53,362 nt of DNA from Nemertoderma westbladi (Eukaryota > Xenacoelomorpha > Nemertodermatida > Nemertodermatidae). The stretch spans positions 1 through 53,362 of the forward strand of contig JAUCBJ010002400.1 of assembly GCA_032718475.1 (NCBI GenBank), given 5' to 3'. The first letter of the stretch is position 1, and every line of letters starts with the position of its first letter. Below the pieces are notes generated by a model that saw nothing but the letters and a program-made list of their open reading frames with translations, had not been told where the DNA came from and did no database searches. This document shows positions 34,875-45,408 of the stretch, piece after piece. Both the position numbers and the translations under genes were made by a program.

Positions 34875-36929
34875 ATGTTACTGTCGAGCGCAAATTATTT
34901 ATAGATACTCAGTAAACAAATAAAATGGCCTACCCAGTTATTTTTATATCAGTAATCTAATACTACAATATTATTATTTAATAATTATTTTTTTTAAGGG
35001 AAAGTTGTTACAGAGTTGAGCTATTCATACATTCCAAAAAATAAACGATAACTGTAGAAACTGTAGGCTGTTGCAGTAGCGTTTACACCCCTTTTGGATT
35101 TTTGATCAATCGTTTGCCTTTATTAAATCTAAGTGCTGATCAATTCTACATATTATTTTGCTACTATTTTCGCCTGTCACCATAGTTCCGGACCCAATTT
35201 ATCCCAATCCTGCAGTACACACCACTATCACTGTATATCAAGCCGACTAAACCTCGAGTACGATAGACTAACAATATTAGTAATAAGATGAAGACCGTCA
35301 TTCAAGATGAGACGTGCACAAAACTTTTTTTCATTATTACGACCAACTTGCCCTACCTACTACAGTACTGGTACTGTAGTATCTGAAAAAAATTGCAAAT
35401 ACTTTCTATTATCATAAGAGTTTAAACGGAGCAATGGATAGGTGGTGTATAGAAAAAACTATACACTTATGTTAATTCGACATGGATGTTAGACCACTTA
35501 AATCTACTTTCTATTATTGCACAATTGTTTACCCCAAATTAAAAAATTATCAAATTAAAAAAAACAACGTCAACTAGTCGGTGCTAGGCAACCCTGCTTA
35601 CATAACAACAAATTATAAACTGAAAAAATTATAACTTCGATTTTAATGTCATACAGTAGTTATATAGTAGTGTAGGTTATATAAAGTAAATTTATTATAG
35701 GAAGGGATCTAGGCGTCTTAACCTCGAATGTTAAGTTTATTTTACCGAAAATAACTTTTATTGGCGCAATTGTAGGTCTAATCCCATCACATGCGTACTT
35801 TTTAACCGGGTAGTGTACAAATTTAGGAATCGCGTAATTTGCAGCTTGCCAACACATTGTTACTATCAATAATATAAAGTAAACACCCACTTTTTTATCA
35901 CACAAACCTTTTATAAGCATAATAAACAATATATACAATATAAGCGTAATAAGCTGTATAAGTAGGGTTACTGGGGTGGGTCTGGGTATACCATGTTTGC
36001 TATTGAATGAGGATACAATGGAGCTTCTCATGGAGGGATTATTGCAGGATCATTCAACTCTATAATTATCGACAGCCCTGAGAACAACTCGAATTGTTAC
36101 AATGACAAATCAATATTTACTAATTTGGAACAGTAGCAACTAATATTACGCAACTTAAAGACTATGGTGAACACGACGTTTATTGTAAATGGTGTTGTTT
36201 ATATTAAAAACACTTATTTATGTTAAGGATGTATATTGTTTATACTATCATGATCTTATTACAATATGTAGTTATTAAATTATTATAATTTTCCTTCTAG
36301 TATTCGGACCATCTCCCCAACCATTAATCAGGCAACTAACATTATTCAAAATACCGAACCAAAATAAGAGAGTAGGCCTAACAAGTTCCGAAACATGAGA
36401 GAAGGACGAGGAGGGTGGGAATGGGAGGATAACAAAAGAGAGAGGATTTCTGGTTACTACAACACCGACAACAAAACATTCATAGATGGCAAAAGTAGGC
36501 ATAGAGATTACATAGAGGTTCTTAACATTACCATATACCCTGTAATAGGCCAATTTACTATCTATGCAATTTAACTAATAATCGTTTTAATATCTAATAA
36601 TAATATTTATTACGCCATGGAAGTGGTAAAATTGCAATATCTAAATGTTTCGCACAATAAATAAATAAATTAGATTATTCAAGTTTGACGTCCCAATAAG
36701 AAACAGATTACGCCTTAGCAGCCCTTAGTTGTGGCTCAACGTGTTAGCTGGACAATGTGATACCTTGAAGGAATCCCCCCACAGATACTGCAAACACAAA
36801 AAGCTCCGTCGGGTTGGTGAAATGATTTGCTCGCGCACATTATGGTAAATTCCGAGTACTGGAAAACCTTGTTGTTTACATGGCTTATTAGACTGCGCCA
36901 ATGTACTAGAAGAGAATGCTAGCGAGTCG
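34875..36929. other. Intergenic DNA
   Basis: CTATAAATAATT lies ~25 bp upstream of the Ly6-like ATG (minus strand) and could be a TATA element. 35660-36031 (minus) has a 123-codon hydrophobic frame with two possible membrane segments but no family resemblance; I do not call it a gene. Nothing else recognisable. Confidence 0.35.
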
Positions 36930-37690
36930 CAAAATTATGTGGGTGTTTCCAAAACCTTTTGGCCAACTTCCAATCTGTACTTCCTCAGAGCTGGATATTC
37001 CCGGAGATTTAAGGAAGCAACCAGGTCCTCTATTAGGGGCGTTTCCTTTTCCATACACATCGCTAGTACCAGCCTGTTGAGGGTTCTTTCATGAAGGCCA
37101 AGTACTCGTTTGAGGAATGTCACCTATATTTTATCGAGGCTATGGAGATTTGAAGTTGTCAGATGGGGCCATATAAGGTGTAAGTTGTAGCTGATAATTG
37201 GACGTATTTTGGTGTTCAAGATTTTGATTGATGTTGGCAATGATAATAGACGGGGGTTTTTAAGGGAATGCATTACCATAATTTATTATTTTATTTACAC
37301 GACACGAGATATGGTTTATGTGTCTGGAGAATGCTAGGTTTGTTTTGAAGGTAATTCCAAGGTCGGTAATAGAAACAGGCTGGCTGTTTGTTACATAAAA
37401 ACAAATTGATCTGTTTTTTACCAGCTATCCCCCACGGCGGAACTGTATAATTGCGGTTTTCTTCAAATTAACCTCTAAGCCGTTCTCCGCTGCCCAGAGA
37501 GAGCGCGTTTGAGGCGGCTGGAGATGTTCCGAGAATCCGTATAGAATAACAGGTCGTCAGCGAAAAATATGAGGATTAAGTGCGCTGCCCGCTTTTGCGC
37601 CGCCACTATGTCCGCTATAGATGATGAATAGGAGTTGACTAAGTGTGACCCCCTGTAAGAAACCGTTTAAGTAATCCGCGCTGATTTACT
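36930..37690 (-). pseudogene. Degenerate non-LTR reverse transcriptase fragment
   Basis: Reading the minus strand from ~37690: LNGFLQGVTLSQLLFIIYS (motif B, normally G..QG..LSPLLF), then FADDLLFYTDSRN (motif C with catalytic DD) near 37560, a thumb-like stretch with several stops and frame changes (LKKTAIIQF near 37450), and RVLGLHERTLNRLVLAMCME at 37120-37060, the usual distal LG.......L pattern. Catalytic motif A and everything upstream is missing. The residue pattern around FADDLLFYTDS differs from the 26.9 kb copy, so this is a different family. Long dead. Confidence 0.7.
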
Positions 37691-38108
37691 CAGACAATAA
37701 AATACCTACAGATAGTTAACGCTTAAGGGGGGGGGGGGGGATAGCCACTTGTGGTTGAGAAATTCAAAGAAAAAATTATACCATCGAAAAGAGAATCATA
37801 GAAAGTACATACGAATTTGAAAAAAATCTGAAAAAAATTGAAAATTGAAAAAATGTTTTTTGGCGCCCCCTAGCAGCCACAGAACGCTAGATTTAAAAAA
37901 TCTCGCTAAAAATGCTACTCCTCCGTTATTTTCAAATTTATTTTCAGATACCACATTTTTTGGAACCAGCATGTTCATTTTCATAATAATTTTCACGCAC
38001 TTTTTGTATTTTCATTTTCCATTTCGATAAGTGGCAGTTTTGTAAAAAAAAAAATCAATAAAATTGTTTTCTAATTTTTCATACAAAAAATGGGTAAATA
38101 TTATTAAA
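37691..38108. other. Intergenic DNA with G run
   Basis: G homopolymer at 37727-37740. No gene. Confidence 0.4.
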
Positions 38109-38516
38109 TTAAGAAAAGTGCGTGATATTTATATTGAAGGTTATGAAATTACCTTTCATATAAAGCCAAAATGGCAAGAAACGGTTAAGAAATGGCGGAG
38201 GAGTATTTTTATTGTAGTATTTTTCGTGCGAAAATGTCATTCTGAGATAATCGAGTTCAAAGTTCAAACATTCACGCGCAAAAACTACCTGTATGTGGTC
38301 TGGTTTTTTAATAGTGTCTGACATGAAGGAAGCACACCACCGAGCTAAAATTATATTTTGGAGGTTTTCGGGGTCGCTGATTTCATTTCCGATGTCAGTT
38401 TTAATATTTGGGCCTTCTGGATTATGAGTGTAGTACACATGATTGTGGTTGTTCACATGGAGTATTGTGCACATTAATATGGAAGTTCTGGGCTGTTTGT
38501 TACAGGGTGGCTGCAT
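38109..38516 (-). CDS. Hypothetical 135-aa open frame, doubtful
   Basis: ATG at 38516 (MQPPCNKQPR), stop at 38109. The composition is protein-like (WCASFMSDTIKKPDH, ECLNFELDYLRMTF) with no signal peptide or known motif. It is the longest frame in this stretch, yet an AT-rich 400-bp frame can arise by chance. It may be an exon or a transposon relic. Confidence 0.2.
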   Translation of the reverse strand: MQPPCNKQPRTSILMCTILHVNNHNHVYYTHNPEGPNIKTDIGNEISDPENLQNIILARWCASFMSDTIKKPDHIQVVFARECLNFELDYLRMTFSHEKYYNKNTPPPFLNRFLPFWLYMKGNFITFNINITHFS

Positions 38517-39373
38517 TGTCTACTGTACTGCTACGTGTATGGGCATTTCCACAGAAAATTGGACGCACGATATGAAAAAAATATAACTTTAAAAAATAAG
38601 CAACAGGTCATGATTTATTGGGTACAATTTCATAAATTTTTCGAATTTGACGATAATCTACAATGATTTGCAATAGACGAAAAAAGACGAAAAAAAATAA
38701 CAAAAATCAAGGCTTTTTACTGTTTATCCATATAGGCTATCCTTGGTATCATTGTAATCAGCCGTAAATACACATTCCAATGAGGTCGTTCTACGCCATA
38801 AACATAGAACGTTTCTCATACAATAAGCATTAAAAGCTACCTGTATCCAATTATAACATCCGACACTTTTTTACATTTTTTCTCAATTACTTCTCTATTA
38901 TTTGGCAAACCACATCGAAATTAAAATTGCATTAAAAAAGTAAGATGGCGTCTTTTGTGCCATTTACAGCAATCAAGGCTACCATAAAGGCTGTGATTTC
39001 AGGATATATCTTTTTACAGAACACAGCAGAACACAGTGTGATTGAAGTTTAGTAACGTCCGACACTATTGTTATTTAATGTATTTAATATCTAAATTGCA
39101 GTGTATAGTGAAAAAGGCATAAATAAAAAAAATAGGTTTCAATAATTGCGATTTTCGACTCAAAATTCACACCTTAGTATTTTGATGATATATTTGGCAA
39201 TTGTAGGTGAAATTTAAAATGGTTTTCAGATTTAGAATCTGCCGATGATGGCGGTTCTAATGATATCTAGAGTACATTCCAAAGATGAAAAATAAAGCCG
39301 ACAGAGGTGGCTAAATATAGCTCATTTTTATGTAACGTCCAACACGTAACGTCCGACACCATTCCGCACAACT
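38517..39373. repeat. Non-coding zone with recurring GTAACGTCCGACAC motif
   Basis: The motif or close variants occur near 38867 (ACATCCGACAC), 39051, 39334 (GTAACGTCCAACAC), 39345, and beyond the next feature near 40058 and 40216, always in the same orientation. Otherwise AT-rich and without a frame. Confidence 0.5.
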
Positions 39374-39511
39374 TTTAACTACCGCACTGTTCCATTCTGG
39401 AATTCTTTATCGCAAGATATTGTTGATGCTAAAAACCTACAAATTTTTTCTCGTAAATTATTAACGTTCGATTTCAAGTCACACTGTTCGGTCGACCATT
39501 GGTGCAAATAG
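39374..39511 (+). pseudogene. 3' tip of a non-LTR retrotransposon frame
   Basis: FNYRTVPFWNSLSQDIVDAK followed by NLQIFSRKLLTF and a stop at 39511. This (N)YR....WN.L...I..A..L..F...L pattern is the standard ORF2 terminus of CR1-like elements. The sequence to ~39890, including GCCTCGAGCCTGGGCGGCGA and a TA run, looks like its 3' UTR. It is 5'-truncated so heavily that only ~45 codons remain. Confidence 0.6.
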
Positions 39512-40567
39512 CCGTTTAACTTTTTACTTATTTATATTATTTTTTAAACTATTTTTTTTAAGGTTTTGTATCCGTTGTGTGATTGTGTTTGTTATTTTTA
39601 TTTCATTCCTACCTATTTTATTAAGTAATAACCAATGAATTATTTTTATCACAATATTTATCACTATACTATACTGTACTATGTATACATATATTTACAC
39701 TTAATTTTTCTTCTTTTAAATCATTTAAATCGCCCCTTTAAGTGCCTCGAGCCTGGGCGGCGATCTCCCTCGAAAAATTGTCGATTACCTATATTTAGTA
39801 TTTCTTAATTCTACTGTATTGGTTATACTATATATATTTTAATGTATGTTATCGTGTATTATATATATATATATATACTGTAACTTTGAATTTCAAATGT
39901 CGGCTTCAAAAGAACTCCATTGCAATTGTGAAAACCTTTTTGAAAAATAGAATAGTTCAGCTACAACATGTTGATCCCAACAATAATAACATACCTGTCT
40001 TCGGCATTAATGGCAATCAAAAATAAAATATGTACTTTAAAAAGTGTCCTATTTTTGTAACGTCCGACACCTTTTTAAAACCTTTTAAAAGCCTTTATTT
40101 GCGATATTCTGAAAAAATTTATAAATATTCTCATTTATTCAACGCAATCTGATGTTAAAGTTTCAAGTATTTTCGTAAATTTAAAGAAAAACATTAAAAA
40201 ATCGAGAATGTCCGTCAAGTCCGACACCGTGGAATTGCGTGGAAAGGTGTACTAAATAACAGGTCATGCAGAGAGCGGATTGCGGAGAGCTGAAATTAGC
40301 CTGCGTTGGCCTATCTTTTACCTATTTATGGCACTATTTTCATAATATTTCCTTAGAAACTTCTTATATGCTAATTTTCTTAGGTGAATATGATGACTAG
40401 GGTTCATAGAAATGTAATAAAATAGCTTTCTGCAACTTTTATATTGTTGTTGTCAAGGTAACCGGAAGTTTGCGTGTCTGTAATTCAAGGCGATAGTTGA
40501 TTCTGTGCAAAGGTGCACATATATTTTACCCGACGTTTGTTTAAAATGTGCAAATATTTAGAAATAA
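39512..40567. other. 3' UTR remnant and intergenic DNA
   Basis: 39512 to ~39890 is the probable retrotransposon 3' UTR with a (TA)n run at 39859-39877. Two more GTCCGACAC motifs lie near 40058 and 40216. No gene. Confidence 0.4.
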
Positions 40568-40717
40568 ATGATTACAAACAATCAACGCCTATCTCTGCTT
40601 AATTTGCAACCACTTGAGGAGCTCCGTCTACTGTTTGATCTAAAAATGACATACCGCATTCTAAATGGCTTAGTTGACCTCGATGCTGAAAAATTATTTA
40701 CTCCAGCTCCCCCGTAG
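40568..40717 (+). pseudogene. C-terminal fragment of a non-LTR retrotransposon frame
   Basis: LSLLNLQPLEELRLLFDLKM then TYRILNGLVDLDAEKLFTPA up to a stop at 40715-40717. The (L)..L.LE..R...DL...Y(R/K)I..G..D.D...LF pattern is typical of the region just before the WN.LP tip in CR1/Jockey ORF2. It is cut by the dispersed repeat that starts at ~40755. The tip at 39374 is the piece that would normally follow, but it lies upstream, so the two are separate copies or rearranged. Confidence 0.6.
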
Positions 40718-40754
40718 CGGTCTTCGAGGCCACAAAATGAAACTTTTAGAACAG

Positions 40755-41905
40755 CAGTTGTACGCGCTTTTGAAGACCTTTAGCAGTTTAACCTGCCAAA
40801 ATTTATATGTCTTTTGGTTTATAAATAGACTTTAGAAGTTGACAAATATTTAATACCAATAAACACAACATTAGCAGAAGCCAGCCTAGTGCGCGTCCAT
40901 TCACCCGCTGGATATACCCGGGAGACTGGATTCTGAGGGCTTAGATTATTATTGCAGTGTAAGCTTACTGTATTATTCGATTGATCGTTAATAAATAATT
41001 TCTGACTAATATTATTCACTTTCGGGAAATATTAACAGTTCCTTTAGGACGTGGCGCTCTATCTAGGTAAACAGAGATATGACTTATACTAATCACAACG
41101 GCAAGTCGGTAAGGCTAATGATTCACGTATGAGGCGCATTCTTTAGGAAATGCTTAGTTATCAGCCACAATCATGCACACTACCGGTAACACACAATACT
41201 GCTCACTAATTTGCCGACCGTCAATGAATTTTATCATATATAAAGAGAACAGCAACCAATCATGTAGTGCTTATCAAATAGCATTAAATTCACTACAAAC
41301 CACAACAATATAAGTCGCAATCGCTATATATAACCCGTCTCTCTAACCTGTAGTGTATCAAGAAAATTGGGAAATTTGGGTTCTTTATAAATGTTCTCCA
41401 AATAATAATATTCAACCAAAACACAACAGTAAATAGCATTAAGACGGTAGGTTAAGATGGTAACACTGTTTGACTGGACCGATATGTGATATGATATGTT
41501 AAGATAACAGTTATACGCTCTATAATCTTAAGCCTACTAATGTTTCTTCTAAAGTATGAAAACGAATTAACTCTAGAGCCGGTGTTCCTGGCCTAGATAG
41601 CAACAACACAACAGTATCACAAAAAACAGTAAGACTGAACACTCCTAGTATGATCGGCCGAATATCTCCACATCGACAGAAAAAATCGCTCTGATTGGCT
41701 TAAGCTAAACAAAGAACTACGTGTCCAATGGCTGTTCCCATGTCAGCAACCAGCTGTTAGATGTCGTAATCTGAATCATCAAGGATAAGCTGTGTAAAGG
41801 TATTTGGTGCATTGCGGGTTTTTTGCCTTACCATGTCCGCCAAAACACGTATATAGAAGAATGACTTTTATGTCCGTTAAAACACCTATAACGGTACCTT
41901 GCGGG
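40755..41905. repeat. ~1.15 kb dispersed repeat, copy B
   Basis: Direct, diverged copy of 10372-11560. The block TTCGGGAAATATTAACAGTT and GGACGTGGCGCTCTATCTA are nearly identical; between blocks many indels separate the copies. It lies 3' of the minus-strand zinc-knuckle frame just as copy A lies 3' of the Gypsy integrase, consistent with an LTR or another terminal part of retroelements (inference). Confidence 0.6.
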
Positions 41906-42083
41906 CGAGGGGAATATATATATAGTTAGAGAGCCTTTTAGAGTATTCCAGCGCCTGGGGGGAAACTGGCAAAAGGGCCAGTTATATCCCACAGAAGCTT
42001 TTACACCGCTCCCAGAAAATGGGATTTGAGTCTATAAAATATACAAAATCACAGTTTCTAATATACGTAAATACTCTAAACAG
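41906..42083. other. Short region 3' of the zinc-knuckle frame
   Basis: Contains AAGCTTTTACACC also found at the end of copy A (11587). This would be where a second retroelement frame should begin on the minus strand; none is present. Confidence 0.4.
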
Positions 42084-43235
42084 TTAGTCTTTCTTGCGCG
42101 GACGGCGTTTACGCAGTTTTTTAAAGCTAGCCAGAGTCCTTTTCTCTTTGGGGCGAGCCACTTTACAAGGAGGGCTATAACTCCTGGGTGAAGGGTGCAA
42201 TATGATTGCATCAGAGGGTGTAGGATTATGGTCGGTGTATCCGCCAGTCGAAGTACCGGGTTGATTGACATCAACGTCAGGGGAGAGGGGTCTAACGGCT
42301 TTGAGAGCTCGTTTCAAGACAGCCGCTCTTACGGGTCCTTTACGAGTGGTCTGAACGAGGGCCGTGGGTGGACCATAGGCAGTTAGAAACCTCCGGGGTT
42401 TAATGGTCCTTTCCAACTCGCGTTCGCGGGCTCGGTATTCGTAAGGCCGTCGATATACTTCCTGTAACTCGGGGTGTGAGTTAACAAACAAGTCTCCATA
42501 GTCCGGATCCTGACGGATATAATTGATTAAGTTATAGGAATGAAGGTCGCTAGGATTAACACTCCTGAGAAATTTGCGTACGAATTTGGTTGAAATACAT
42601 TCTCCGACGCGCTTCAGTAGCTCGTAACTTGATATGCGTGATTTCTGTTCAACCGAAGCGAATAGATAAGGATGGAACGCATAAACTCCTTCGTAAGCGC
42701 GCCCGGGATAATAGCGATGGCGCGAATCACAATGTAAATCAGCGTTCGCTTCCCAAGCTCGGATGTAACGTAGTGTGATCATTTCATCTACGCTTTCCAA
42801 ATCGTGATTAAAAGGGCAATCGAAACTGGCATGTCCCTTTAGTTGACAATGGTGACATTGAGTCATAAATTGAGGGCAAACCGCAAAGATATGCAAGTTA
42901 TTGAGTCTGCAATATGCGCAATAAATTTCCATAGTCGGTTGTTCTTGGAAATAGGAACAGCGGACGTTGGTGTCCATGGGCGTATCGTGGTCTCTCGATG
43001 CGCATAACCGACAACGTTGCCTAGAAACATAGTTGGCATGTCGATAATCGTACGCAGTGAGACACTGTGGACCTTGATACCATTCTATGATGTAATCGTT
43101 GTCGCTGTTCCGGGGCGCGATAGGCTGAATCTCTTCAGATTCTAGACATATTGGTTCGTCTTCCAAGTACATAGCTGAAGTGGGCGCGTCTGTCTCTTCA
43201 GGTGGACCTCTTGGTGTTCCCTGGCGGTCTCCCAT
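42084..43235 (-). CDS. Retroelement gag-like (ORF1-type) protein with CCHC knuckle, fused in frame to 5S rRNA sequence
   Basis: Open frame of 383 codons from the ATG at 43235, which lies inside the 3' part of a 5S rRNA gene; a likelier start is the ATG at 43172 (MYLEDEP, 362 aa), the first one in element sequence. Near residues 90-150 is a cysteine-rich region (CRLC, YCAYC) closing with CHHCQLKGHASFDC, a perfect CX2CX4HX4C zinc knuckle as in gag and ORF1 nucleic-acid-binding proteins. The C-terminus is very basic (LRKRRPRKKD). No reverse transcriptase follows, so if this is a non-LTR element its second frame has been lost or replaced. 5S-specific non-LTR elements (the Mutsu group of the Tx1 clade) are known and insert in the 5S gene; membership here is inference. 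The frame is intact, which suggests recent insertion. Confidence 0.6.
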   Translation of the reverse strand: MGDRQGTPRGPPEETDAPTSAMYLEDEPICLESEEIQPIAPRNSDNDYIIEWYQGPQCLTAYDYRHANYVSRQRCRLCASRDHDTPMDTNVRCSYFQEQPTMEIYCAYCRLNNLHIFAVCPQFMTQCHHCQLKGHASFDCPFNHDLESVDEMITLRYIRAWEANADLHCDSRHRYYPGRAYEGVYAFHPYLFASVEQKSRISSYELLKRVGECISTKFVRKFLRSVNPSDLHSYNLINYIRQDPDYGDLFVNSHPELQEVYRRPYEYRARERELERTIKPRRFLTAYGPPTALVQTTRKGPVRAAVLKRALKAVRPLSPDVDVNQPGTSTGGYTDHNPTPSDAIILHPSPRSYSPPCKVARPKEKRTLASFKKLRKRRPRKKD

Positions 43236-43318
43236 CCAAGTACTAACCAAGCTCGAAGGACCTTAACTTTCGCTGATCGGACGAGAAGCGGTGCTTTCCC
43301 CTTGATATGGTCGTAGGC
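43210..43318 (-). pseudogene. 5S rRNA, truncated at nt 109 by the retroelement junction
   Basis: Starts GCCTACGACC at 43318 like the others, keeps the internal promoter region, and stops matching after AACACCAAG; the last ten bases and the T-run terminator are replaced by AGGTCCACCTGAAG of the zinc-knuckle element. One further change (GGTCC for GGCCC). A Pol III transcript begun here would read into the element. Confidence 0.9.
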
Positions 43319-43810
43319 GAAGGATTCTGAATCAAATTGCAGGGTAGTTGCGTTGGTCAAGAATTATTATGTTATATTATTAAAGTTGTCTCGTTCGTGA
43401 GCTTTCAAATTTGTTAAATTCTATAACAAAAATAAAATAAAAATACCTTTGGATTCATAATTAATATTATAATGTCGATAAATTAGACGGAAAGTGAGAC
43501 AAAAATGACAACAAATAAATGAAAAAAATTACACAATTATATTTGCTCTTAAACAATGCGGTTCATTTGCCAGTTGTTGAAAATATTAAATAAAATACCC
43601 AAAAAGTATTATCTTAAAGTATTCAGAATATAATATTTGAGAGAATCTATGACATTCAATAAACTAATGTTCTGGAATATTTACATAGTAACAGGTATAG
43701 TGTGCAGTTATAGGCTATTTGCTTGACCAGCCAATCTCAGAATTATTGTAAAATGAGATTTAACAACATATTTCACTTGAAACGTACTGATAGAGGGGTG
43801 GGGACTTGTT

Positions 43811-43871
43811 GGAGCTGTCGCCAGGTGATTGTAACTGTTTTTCGGGATCATTTGCGTGATAGGAAAACGCA
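43811..43871 (+). ncRNA. Second structured segment of the 5S spacer
   Basis: TGGAG-CTGT-CGCCA (a perfect TGGCG/CGCCA stem in the most diverged unit near 52640), then CAG|GTGATT, a U-rich GTTTTTCGG, then TGCGT...ACGCA. It is conserved in all units and could be part of the same transcription unit, a promoter block, or a separate small RNA. Evidence is weaker than for the neighbouring candidate. Confidence 0.2.
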
Positions 43872-43891
43872 TTGAGGGAATTTTCATAGAG

Positions 43892-43994
43892 TATACTTTC
43901 TGTCCTCTATCTCGTGGTATGGGTTAGAAGTCGCGAAATTGAAAATCAATGTCCATTTTTGAAAAAAATCGCAAGTTATTTTGGTAAATTGCGG
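43892..43994 (+). ncRNA. Candidate spliced-leader or Sm-class small RNA in the 5S spacer (first of nine copies)
   Basis: On the strand opposite the 5S genes, each spacer has in order: ATACTTTC, a donor-like G|GTATGG (GT at 43917-43918), a small hairpin ATTGA-AAA-TCAAT (43938-43950), an Sm-like site ATTTTTGA (43955-43962), and a hairpin TCGCAA...TTGCGG (43969-43994). That is the order of a spliced-leader RNA: short 5' exon, splice donor, Sm site, 3' stem. The ~103-nt span is also of that size. The 3' stem varies as TCGCAA or CCGCAA between copies, both able to pair with TTGCGG. The 5' end is a guess. SL genes are linked to 5S arrays in several animals (nematodes, the tunicate Oikopleura). No promoter element is proven, so the call is tentative. 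Confidence 0.3.
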
Positions 43995-44302
43995 ATAATT
44001 AATGGAAGGGCTTTTGAACTGGCAAATTAAATTTAAATTAAAGCTGTACTTTCGAGAATTTAAAATCTGTATTTTAACTTCTTTAAGAAACAACTGAGAT
44101 ACGAGAGCTCTAACATTGCATGTATTTTTCACTTAATAACTTGAGTCGTAAATATAACACCAAAACAAGGTTTGTAGCAAAATAATTCAGTGTTTTTAGG
44201 AAACTGAAAAGTCTATTGTGTATATCCAAATTCCCTTACTAACTGCGTTCCAGTAAAAATAAAGCAATGCAAAAAAAATTAAAATATTTGCTGACAAAAT
44301 AA

Positions 44303-44421
44303 GCCTACAACACTTGGTGTTCCCTGGCGGTCTCCCATCCAAGTACTAACCAAGCTCGAAGGGCCTTAACTTTCGCTGATCGGACGAGAATCGGTGCTTT
44401 CCCCTTGATATGGTCGTAGGC
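44303..44421 (-). rRNA. 5S rRNA gene, unit 2
   Basis: 119 nt, GCCTACGACCATATCAAGGG to CACCAAGTGTTGTAGGC, terminal stem intact. Carries AGCACCGATTCTCG instead of AGCACCGCTTCTCG. Followed by TTATTTT rather than an unbroken T run, a weaker terminator. 5S RNA joins the large ribosomal subunit. Confidence 0.95.
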
Positions 44422-45408
44422 GAAGTATTCTGAATCAAATTGCAGGGTAGTTGCGTTGGTCAAGAATTATTATGTTATATTATTAAAGTTGTCTCGTTCG
44501 TGAGCTTTCAAATTTGTTAAATTCTATAACAAAAATAAAATAAAAATACCTTTGGATTCATAATTAATATTATAATGTCGATAAATTAGACGGAAAGTGA
44601 GACAAAAATGACAACAAATAAATGAAAAAAATTACACAATTATATTTGCTCTTAAACAATGCGGTTCATTTGCCAGTTGTTGAAAATATTAAATAAAATA
44701 CCCAAAAAGTATTATCTTAAAGTATTCAGAATATTATAATATTTGAGAGAATCTATGACATTCAATAAACTAATGTTCTGGAATATTTACATAGTAACAG
44801 GTATAGTGTGCAGTTATAGGCTATTTGCTTGACCAGCCAATCTCAGAATTATTGTAAAATGAGATTTAACAACATATTTCACTTGAAACGTACTGATAGA
44901 GGGGTGGGGACTTGTTGGAGCTGTCGCCAGGTGATTGTAACTGTTTTTCGGGATCATTTGCGTGATAGGAAAACGCATTGAGGGAATTTTCATAGAGTAT
45001 ACTTTCTATCCTCTATCTCGTGGTATGGGTTAGAAGTCGCGAAATTGAAAATGAATGTCCATTTTTGAAAAAAACCGCACGTTATTTTGGTAAATTGCGG
45101 ATAATTAATGGAAGGGCTTTTGAACTGGTAAATTAAATTTAAATTAAAGCTGTACTTTCGAGAATTTAAAATCTGTATTTTAACTTCTTTAAGAAACAAC
45201 TGAGATACGAGAGCTCTAACATTGCATGTATTTTTCACTTAATAACTTGAGTCGTAAATATAACACCAAAACAAGGTTTGTAGCAAAATAATTCAGTGTT
45301 TTTAGGAAACTGAAAAGTCTATTGTGTATATCCAAATTCCCTTACTAACTGCGTTCCTGTAAAAATAAAGCAATGCAAAATAAATTAAAATATTTACTGA
45401 CAAAAAAA

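Noticed and set aside
35660-36031. 123-codon hydrophobic minus-strand frame
   Set aside because: AT-rich DNA easily encodes such stretches; no signal peptide, conserved pattern or splice context.
43172-43250. Start of the zinc-knuckle frame at 43250
   Set aside because: That position is a TTG inside the 5S gene; the first ATG is at 43235 and the first in element sequence at 43172.
43800-43850. Resemblance of the spacer minus strand (ATCACCTGGCG) to the 5' end of U1 snRNA
   Set aside because: Only about ten bases fit and no U1 stem-loops follow.
43884-44132. 82-codon minus-strand frame in the 5S spacer, seen again at 44990, 48298 and 49401
   Set aside because: Other units of the same array carry stops in it (TCTTGA in two, ATTTGA in others), while the array is homogenised; not under coding constraint.
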